Source: Chrysomallon squamiferum
Taxonomy: Eukaryota > Mollusca > Gastropoda > Neomphalida > Peltospiridae
NCBI GenBank assembly: GCA_012295275.1
Contig: CM022670.1
Span: forward strand, 10,922,583-10,986,582
Reading direction: 5' to 3'
Length of the DNA stretch: 64,000 nt
Below are positions 55,841 through 64,000 of this stretch, in pieces. The first letter of the stretch is position 1. The number at the start of each line of letters is the position of its first letter. The translations under genes and the position numbers were made by a program. The notes under the pieces are model-generated. The model was not told the origin of the DNA. It saw only the letters and a list, made by a program, of their open reading frames with translations, and searched no databases.

Positions 55841-56479
55841 TAAAGACGTTATTACATTATATCTTATTTCACTATAATATTTTCATAAAATAAAACCAAG
55901 ATAACTCACTAATTAACAAACAAACAAACTAACTAACTAACTAAATAAATAAATAAATAAATGGTGAATACAAAAATTTATAAGTAAAATAAAATAACAA
56001 CAAGATGATAAATATTAAAGATAAAAATGCAAAAAAAAAAAAACTCCAAAACACCAGCATAACGTTACTGTCTAATATTATGAAATGAAATGTTTAATTA
56101 TTTAGTTTTCAGAAGCTTAAAGATGATTAGAACGATCTAGTTAATTCCTGCAAAACTCAACTGCAATGACTGAATAATGTGTTAAATGAACTTTGATATT
56201 CCTATCTCCGTTATCAGTTCTGAAACAACAAAAAAACTTAAACCAAAAGCTACTAATTTAACTCAGCATTCATTATTCAGCTATCAGAGCATTCTTCTGA
56301 GTGAGGTTTGCATAATCCAGATCAGTGAACTGCTGGAAGCAGATACCCGTATAGCGTACCTCGACTTATAAATAGATAATTATTTATGTTTATTTTAATC
56401 ATGAAAAAAGAGGAAAACGAAAGGGATATCAGTGTGTATTACGTTACAAATCTTTAGATTTTGTTGTATAGTTTATGAT

Positions 56480-56640
56480 GGCATCTCCTTGTTTTGTTTC
56501 ATTTCAGCAACATACAGCTACAATGGATATACAGGTACTAAAATGGATAATTAGTAGTAATGGCATTTCTTTGTTTCGTTTCAGTTAGATACAGTTACAA
56601 TAGATAGATATGCAGGTAGCTAAAAATGGATAATAATTAA
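56480..56640 (+). repeat. 77-bp tandem duplication containing a microexon-like segment
   Basis: Copies share ggcat-tc-ttgtttc-tttcag, then tacagttacaatggata-like sequence, then gcaggta. In copy 1 the acceptor tttcag ends at 56507 and GTACTA begins at 56535. The enclosed 27 nt are open in the phase left by the 54854 exon (ATYSYNGYT). Copy 2 (56585-56615) is 31 nt and contains a TAG in that phase. Confidence 0.6.
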
Positions 56641-57782
56641 TATTAAGCTTTATTAAAAACCAAGTTGCTTTTATAATCTTCAGACACACAAAAAGGAACG
56701 CGCATGGGCGCACGATCGTGCACTGATGAAAAAAAAAGAAGAAAGTTTCTTCTGAGTTGCGTACGCTCTGGGGTTTTTTTTGGTGCTTTTTTTTTGAGCG
56801 TACTTGAGGTACAAAGGGCGGAGATAATGTAACGTATTGTTTTATTACACTGCAGGGAAATCATCTAATAAATTAATGATATGAGTAGAACAAGACTGAA
56901 TGACTCAGTGTTGCTATCACAATCACAGACCACTGATTGTCCGCTCTTCGCTTATTTCAGGGCCTGGAAACGTAATTTCTCTGCTGATTGTTTGCACGTA
57001 ACAACACATGAAATACGTGTCTGTTGATCATACAGGCTGTTTTATTTACACAGGCTGAAACTCAAACTCCGTCGAACAAACCCGATAATCGACTAATGAA
57101 TTCCCATCTCAAACTCGGCTTTTAGAAGATATCAGATTTCGAAGAATACTACTAATTTTTTTTTTTTTTATTACTCATGATTGCTAGTAATATTTGTTCG
57201 ATATTTGTACGGCGTACAGATCGCTTCTGGCGTCACTGATTGGCTGGTTTAGTTAGTTCGATATCGAGACTGACGGATCAAAAATTTGCTCTTTCATACA
57301 CTCGGTCGTTCATTCATCAACCACTTTATATAATTATGTAATTACGTAATTATATAACTAGACATATATATAAATGATGAGTTTCAACGTTTACAAAAGA
57401 AACATTAATTTTCACTGTTTGTGGGGTACATACATGTATATTTAAATAAATAATAATAATAATTATATTTATTATAAGAAAATATGAGTATGGATAAAAA
57501 GTTAACATTATTAATGTTTTGTTTCGATTCACATTCTGTTTTCCTCATGTTTGTAATATATGCAGCGTTTCCGTGCCTGTTCCAATAAAAGATAGTTCTA
57601 AAATACTGTACTGAAATGACCCTGACGAAGTAATAATGCGTGAACTCTGAAGCTTACTAAATAATACTAGATGAATTTTCTGCACGGATTTTTCTCTTTC
57701 ATTAATTTAAATGATTGAAAAAGAAGAAAAAAAATTTCTTTTTTCTTTTTATCTTCAAATATTAATCCTATTATATGTGCTG

Positions 57783-57783
<1 letters not shown>

Positions 57784-57832
<49 letters not shown>

Positions 57833-57845
57833 AAAAAAAAAAAAA
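57784..57845. repeat. (TA)n then poly(A)
   Basis: About 22 TA units followed by about 18 A. Confidence 0.92.
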
Positions 57846-58683
57846 GAAAAGGAATTACAACGACTAAACCTCTAAGTCATGTCATCAATGATCTACTAGC
57901 AAAGCTGGATACGTTGTAGTCTGACAGTAATTAACCCTTACTGTCAACTTTCTGTCAAAAAAAATGAAAGACACACAGAGACCCAGACACAATAACGTGT
58001 CCGGCAATTCAGTATGATCATCTTAAACGCGACTGTCTTACTCATTAACGACCTTGTCCTTGCTGTTAGTTTATTGATGGAATGACTCTTTTAACTCCAA
58101 GACCTACTTTGTGTTGATGTCCAACGATTTCAAGATCCTCTTCACGTTATTGTTATAATTCTAATTACAGAACCCCAGATATTCGCCGAGTCCATTCATC
58201 TTAGTATTTACGTCTTAATAATAATAATTAAAAAAAAAACGTTTGGTAGGAATATTATGAAACGTGGGCTTGGTCTTGGTAACACTGATTTAATTCCTAA
58301 TTCTCGGTAATAACGACTGAAGATAAACGTAAATCCTCAGATGGTGGTATGGTCCACAAGGGAAAAATAACTACAAAAGTAAAGTCGCAACCCTTTGTGT
58401 AAGTAAGTATGACGATAATGATGAGAAGAATTTCTGTATGTAATGCAATATTCCAGTCCTAGGGGGAATGGCTAATGTGATGTCTTGAAACCCTAACAGA
58501 TTATTTATTATAGTCTGTTATTACAGCCGCTTAAGTTCCTAAAACCCAGTGACTGCTACAGTGAAAATATAAATAAGCAAAACCAGTAATCAGTGACCTA
58601 TTAAATCTCGTTTTTATTTAGCAATCCATTCTTTGATTTCATAATCTATTTTCACACTCTAGTTATCAAACACGCCCATGTAT

Positions 58684-58695
58684 AGTATGTATGTA

Positions 58696-58726
<31 letters not shown>

Positions 58727-58778
58727 ATGTATGTATGTATGTATGTATGTATGTATGTATGTATGTATGTATGTATGT
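58684..58778. repeat. (GTAT)n microsatellite
   Basis: About 20 units, with a short GT interruption. Confidence 0.95.
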
Positions 58779-59697
58779 TTATATGCAAAAAACATGACTA
58801 AGCATTCATTCAAATACTGATTTAATGATTTAATGCAAACCAAAAGCTGTTTCTTCACCTGCATCTTGATTTGATAATGCTGTTAAAAGATATTTGTGAA
58901 AATAAGAAAGCTGAGCACCCAATTTGTGTGTTTGTCTCTGAACGCAATACGCGACAAGCCGCGATGCACAGAGAAAGCCGAGATAATTAATTTAGCTCGT
59001 GCCCACGTTTAGCTAAGCCAGAGTTTTGTTACACAGATGGAAAACCTACTATAGGGGATTACTAGGCAAATTGTTCGTATCGCAGATGTGACCCAAATCA
59101 AAACTAATTTCAATGCGTTTATCAGACATCTGAAATCTCAGTTAGACTGCAGTGATGCCTAACATATCATATTAAAAAACAGAGAAAAAAAAAAAAAAAA
59201 AATGTCTAACATATCGTATTAATAAATAGAAAAAATAATTACTGTTGCTATTTGGGTTTTTTTGTGCGTGTGTGTGTATGTGTTTGTGCTTAATACCGGT
59301 GTATAGGATTACAGGTTATGGCAAGATGAATGTAAAAGGAAAAAGATGACACCAATTTGTGGAAATAAAAATCGTTGCACCGAACAATGAGATAAATTGT
59401 GCTCCTACTTAGTTTAAATTATTCTCGGATTGCAGAACTGTAGTAAACGTTGTTAGTTTGATAGGGTGTGGAAGAACAGCAATTTGTCGACAAGAGAAAC
59501 ATACAATTAATTAGCAAGATTCAAAATATGGCTAATGTTGTTTTTGCGGAATTTTTTCCTTACGTGAAGTGAACTTAAAAAAAAAAACCCACAGTAGTTT
59601 CATTAAGATTTAATTAAGTAAATAAAGCAATCAAGCAAACAAAGAAAAAATTTAAATAATGAATGAAGGAAAGAAATAATTAAATAAAGAAACAGTG

Positions 59698-60002
59698 AAA
59701 AAAAAAAAAAAAAAAAAAAAAATACATAAATAACAAAATACAATGTGAATGAATAAATAAATACTTGTAAAGATGAGAGAAAGAAATATCTAAAGAAATA
59801 AAGAAAACCATGAATGAATACATATAGGTAAAGAAACAGAAAAAAAAAAAACAACAGTAAATCAAACACAGAAACAAATAAAATAACAAACAACAACAAC
59901 AGACAAGAAAACAAAATAATAACAACAACAAGAAAAATAAATTTTAGAAAATAACAACAATAAACGAAAAAACAGAATTTGGAAAAAAAAAAAAAAAAAA
60001 AA
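59698..60002. repeat. A-rich low-complexity region
   Basis: Poly(A) at 59697-59721 and 59982-60001 with AAC/AAT/AAAG units between. The frames on the - strand are Phe/Leu-rich translations of it. Confidence 0.85.
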
Positions 60003-61215
60003 CAAGCAACAACAGCAACACAACAACGTGATGGCCTTGTATTTGGTGCTTATTCATCCGTAACACAGATTTAACACTAAAACACTGAAACCATTTTTAG
60101 CAAAGAGAGACTATGTAGTGTCCCAGTGACATTTGGTATTTATTTCAAGAACAAATACAGCTTGCTATTCGTGCTTGTCTAATATGGTTTTTGTTAATCA
60201 GATTTTGTTTTATTTTGAAATGATTCCCATTGAAAATAGGTGAGGTAATTAACAATGCATGTTTGTTCGTGACTGAGCTTCTGAAGTAAAAATAAAACAC
60301 GAATTACTGTAGTGAAAAAAAAAGAAGAAAAAAGATGCTGTTGTAGCAATAGTAAAATTGCTATACGTGTAAATCAAGAAATATATTTTCTTTTTTATTC
60401 AATATGGCAGAAGTAACATTTGAGTGTTCATTTCAGATGGTTTTGAAGTGGCTTTTATTTTATTATTTTATTTTTTTTATTATTATTAAGAAACTGTAGC
60501 AAACAGAAAGATTATAAACAGTGACAATGGTGACATATTTATGGTATGCCACCGTCTTTATTTTATTTTTTATTTTTTTTAAATTAGGTACATAACTTTT
60601 AATTTTGGTTGCTGTTCTTTTTCTATAAGACACATCATTTCTGCTATATTAATGGTATGATTGGTGTGTATTTAGTAGTTGTTTGTTCACTTTGAAAACT
60701 GTGTTTATGTTAATGTGTCGGCTTAAATGATTTACTAATTTTGATATGCAATAATAATTTAGTTACTATTTCAAATAATCAATGCATCATTCTGGGGTTG
60801 TTTGTGTTTGTTTTTTTTTTTTTTTGTTTGTTTTTTTTGTTTGTTTTTTTTTTTACTGTCACTCTCTTAACCACTCTGCACTACAGTATTCTGAGCATAT
60901 CAGTGCAACAGAAACATTAAACTGAAGGAGAAAATGTTTGGTGAGTAGGAGACCGCGAAGACGACCCTTGTGACAGCAAAAATGACAGTGACAACGTTTG
61001 TTGCCTTTGGTGTCTGTATTGATCTGTTGAGATATTTGTTTAGCACTTTGTGCAAATAGATGAGCGCTGAAAACTCAGGATGACAAGCTTTCAGCTAATA
61101 CCATTTAGACCAAAGTGCTGACGGTCGCTTGATTCAGTGTAATGTGCCCCGGGCTCTACAGCTATTAACTATTCTTAGCGAAGACCGGTGAAATGATCCT
61201 GTATATAATGTCAAA

Positions 61216-61430
61216 GTTACAGCACGTATGATGACCGCTTGGGTATAGAATCATGACCATGTAATTGTAACATGTTCCGTGACACTGGTTTAGAACACTG
61301 ACTGTGCAGTTGTTACGTACTCCGTGACAATGGCAAAGCGTGCTGATCATATGACTGTTACGTACTCATGACTATGGTAAAGAGTACTGATCACGTAACT
61401 GTTACGTATTCCGTGACAATGGTACGATCA
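61216..61430. repeat. 45-bp minisatellite, about 4.6 degenerate copies
   Basis: Units begin gttac-gta at 61216 (degenerate), 61267, 61312, 61357 and 61401, with spacing of about 51, 45, 45 and 44. Each unit holds a TTACGTA-like half palindrome and CCGTGAC. Confidence 0.8.
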
Positions 61431-63065
61431 AAAACAATGTTAACTGTGCTCTGTCTGTTACAGTCTCTGGCTTTATGTAAGCTAGATACATCAGTAAGAA
61501 AAAAAAAAAACAAAAACCCAGAAAGAAATGAATGTGGGCATATTCGTGTGTCTATCTGAGTGTGGATGTTTTGTTTCAAATGTGTACGCACTCTTCTTGT
61601 TAATGTTTATTTGTGAGCTTTCCGTGTTTATAATTATGAATGTAAATATTATTCCGTATGTTTAAGCGCGAGGAGTAGCAGTCATTTTTAAGGCAAAAAA
61701 AAAAAAAAAACCTCGAGTTTAAATTCGTTTGCGTTTTGTTTTAATCGGCTCCAGAGAGCCGTGCCAGCCATTAACATGAATCTATAGACAATTGGAAAAC
61801 AAAAAGAAGATCAATTTTACATTAAGCGATTTACTCTGCTGTTGCTTCTTTCATGGTAATTGCTGTGAATAACATTGATACGGAACAAACAGTATGTTCG
61901 CTCATCTGCATGTTTGTTTAGAAACGCAAACACCGTCTGACTCAGTACTTTCCTCATCGTGTTTGTTTTACTATAAAATGAAGGAATTGTGTTTGCGAAA
62001 CAAGTCGATATGTACAACTCAAAGGAATCTTTTTAGAATCTTGGAGTATGAGTTCAGTTTTGAAATAGATTTATTTCTTTATTTATTTTCATAATTAACT
62101 ACCACTTTTCCCGTTTCCACTATTCCTAAAAAAAAATAATAATAATAAAATAAAAAAAAAGATAAAAAAAGATAAAAAAAGAACGTGTCTTGGATAATTA
62201 TCTCTTTTTTGTATTCATTATTATTTTTTTTTATTTCATGGATATTGTATAAGTTTTTAAAATAGTATTAATGATACCCGAGAGATTTTGAAAACGTTTT
62301 TTTAAAACCGATTTGTCTAGACGGCTTCGTTGTCATGTAAAACGAATACAATATCAGTGAGCAGAATACGCCGAATATAGAATGCTTTAATATTCCTCAC
62401 ACTAAATCCTCTTTTAACATACTCTCTGACTGGCTGTGTCTTGAATTACTTCATAAATGATTAAAAAAAGCGCATGTGTGAGTGTGTGTGTGTGTGTATG
62501 CGTGTATGCGTGTGCCCTTATTTAATCACATATATATTATAAACTCCCTCAAGCTCTTTCTGAAAGAACGTTTTTAATCTATCGGTTAAAAAATTCGGAT
62601 TTATTTTCAACTAAGTCAAGATTTGTTTCCAGTCAGTAAAGTGTAGATTTTTAAAATTAATTTTCTTATCTTATCAATATTTCTCACACTGACAAAATTT
62701 AATTTAAAAGTTACCATAATCTTTTAATTATTGAGCAGTGGCCTTAATTAAGTCGATCATTAATAAAAAAAACAAACAGCAAATAACAAAAGGATCCTTT
62801 AACAGTGGGCGAAAAAGCCGTTAAAGAACGAAAAGAATTATGGGCTACGTTAAAAAATAAACTTAGTGAACGTTACTGAATGAATTCTTAGAATCTGTAC
62901 GCTTCAGAAGAAAAAAAAAGCTAATTATAATTTGTGTTTTAAAAAGTGTAAAAAAAAAAAAAAAAAATGTCTTAAAAAATATTTAAAAAATAAAAGAAAG
63001 AAGAAAAAAGGCAGAGATAATGAAATCGATGAGATTTAATGGAATTCTCGCTAAAATTTAATGAT

Positions 63066-63200
63066 AGCTGATAATGTTTATATTATATTATATTATATTA
63101 TATTATATTAATTGATTTAAAGACATCTTTTTCTAATAAAGTAATAAATTTATTATTATTATTATTATTATTGTTGTTGTTGTTGTTGTTTGTTATTATT
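63066..63200. repeat. (TATAT)n and (ATT)/(GTT)n repeats
   Basis: Pentanucleotide TATTA units at about 63078-63110, then ATT and GTT triplets. Confidence 0.88.
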
Positions 63201-63519
63201 ATTTTTTTTATTTATAACGAGTGTTATTTTTCGTTTGAGTATAATACACTTTTGATAACACAACGTAGACTAAATATATTTTCTGTTATTTCATTCCCGA
63301 TAACGAACGCAATACCTTGCCGCCATGATAATGACGTCATTTCATAGGTTTATTACTGATTAGCTCAAACCATTTCTTGTGTTGCAAACAAAAATACATT
63401 TAACTACGCAGAATGCAAGATCACAAGTGTGTGAACAGAAACAATTTGATATCCAGAATTTATTTTAAAATAACAATTATTCTTGAGAGTTAAATAACAT
63501 ACAAGTTAATTAAAAACTG

Positions 63520-63554
<35 letters not shown>
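63520..63554. repeat. Poly(A) tract
   Basis: About 33 A residues, followed by CAA triplets. Confidence 0.9.
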
Positions 63555-63555
<1 letters not shown>

Positions 63556-63669
63556 AACAACAAACATTGCTATTGCACTGTATTGTATTATATAATATTA
63601 TATTACATTATATTACATTACATTATAGTTATTTAAAGACTGCAGACTTTTATATCTATATAGCTATAG

Positions 63670-63794
<125 letters not shown>

Positions 63795-64000
63795 ATACAG
63801 ATTATAAATACAAAATTAGTGTTTTAACATTTTTCTCATTTGTTAATTATGAATGTTTCATTATTCCATGCATCAAGAAAAAAATATATTGTCATAAAAA
63901 AGACAAAAATAATAAAATAACTCGTAAAGTCGATGCTAATCGCACAAAAAGTTTAACTGGATTATTGTCATTACAAATAGATGGGGTGTAGCTTTATTTG

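Noticed and set aside
60904-60940. 37-nt exon-like segment between atatcag and GTGAGT
   Set aside because: Good splice consensus, but it contains a stop in the phase left by the 54854 exon and cannot be linked to any gene.

Overview
The window reads as animal nuclear DNA. It is very AT-rich, its genes are split by GT-AG introns, and it is crowded with simple repeats: (CT)n, (GA)n, (CA)n, (ATT)n, (TGTA)n, and poly(A)/poly(T) runs up to about 50 nt. This density, together with large introns and an invertebrate-type Cys-loop anion channel, suggests a lophotrochozoan, most likely a mollusc and possibly a cephalopod. That taxonomic call is an inference, because no marker gene here fixes the species.

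Layout. (1) Positions 1-4345, + strand: the last nine coding exons of a TAF5L-type gene, a WD40 scaffold subunit of SAGA-like histone acetyltransferase complexes. A probable 3'UTR to about 5.7 kb contains a 75-bp minisatellite. (2) Positions 5.7-12.1 kb: AT-rich spacer between two convergent genes, with one possible transposon end. (3) Positions 12207-29370, - strand: a complete gene for a Cys-loop ligand-gated anion channel, reconstructed here from nine coding exons. Together they give exactly 1200 nt (399 residues), with every splice phase consistent. Its introns hold a nested hAT/Tigger insertion, a foldback element with arms of about 200 bp, at least one MITE with arms of about 60 bp, and two decayed tandem copies of one of the gene's own exons. 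(4) Positions 29.6-54.5 kb: about 25 kb without a convincing gene, holding microsatellites, hAT-like and Tigger-like MITEs, a tRNA-derived SINE-like piece, palindromic cAMP-response elements and a few unassigned open frames. (5) Positions 54.6-64 kb, + strand: a probable TATA promoter, a 5' leader with two overlapping short uORFs, and a first coding exon that encodes a signal-peptide-like segment. The rest of that gene probably lies beyond the window; 55-64 kb looks like its first intron.

The TAF5L and channel genes are tail to tail. The channel gene and the 54.6-kb gene are head to head across the 25-kb spacer. Nothing shows that the three genes act together. The most interesting biology is in the channel. 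It keeps the anion-selectivity signature and both glycine/glutamate-type disulfides, but it has lost the Arg that binds the carboxylate of amino-acid agonists, replaced the near-invariant pore Thr 6' with Leu, and placed two N-glycosylation sequons in loop C.
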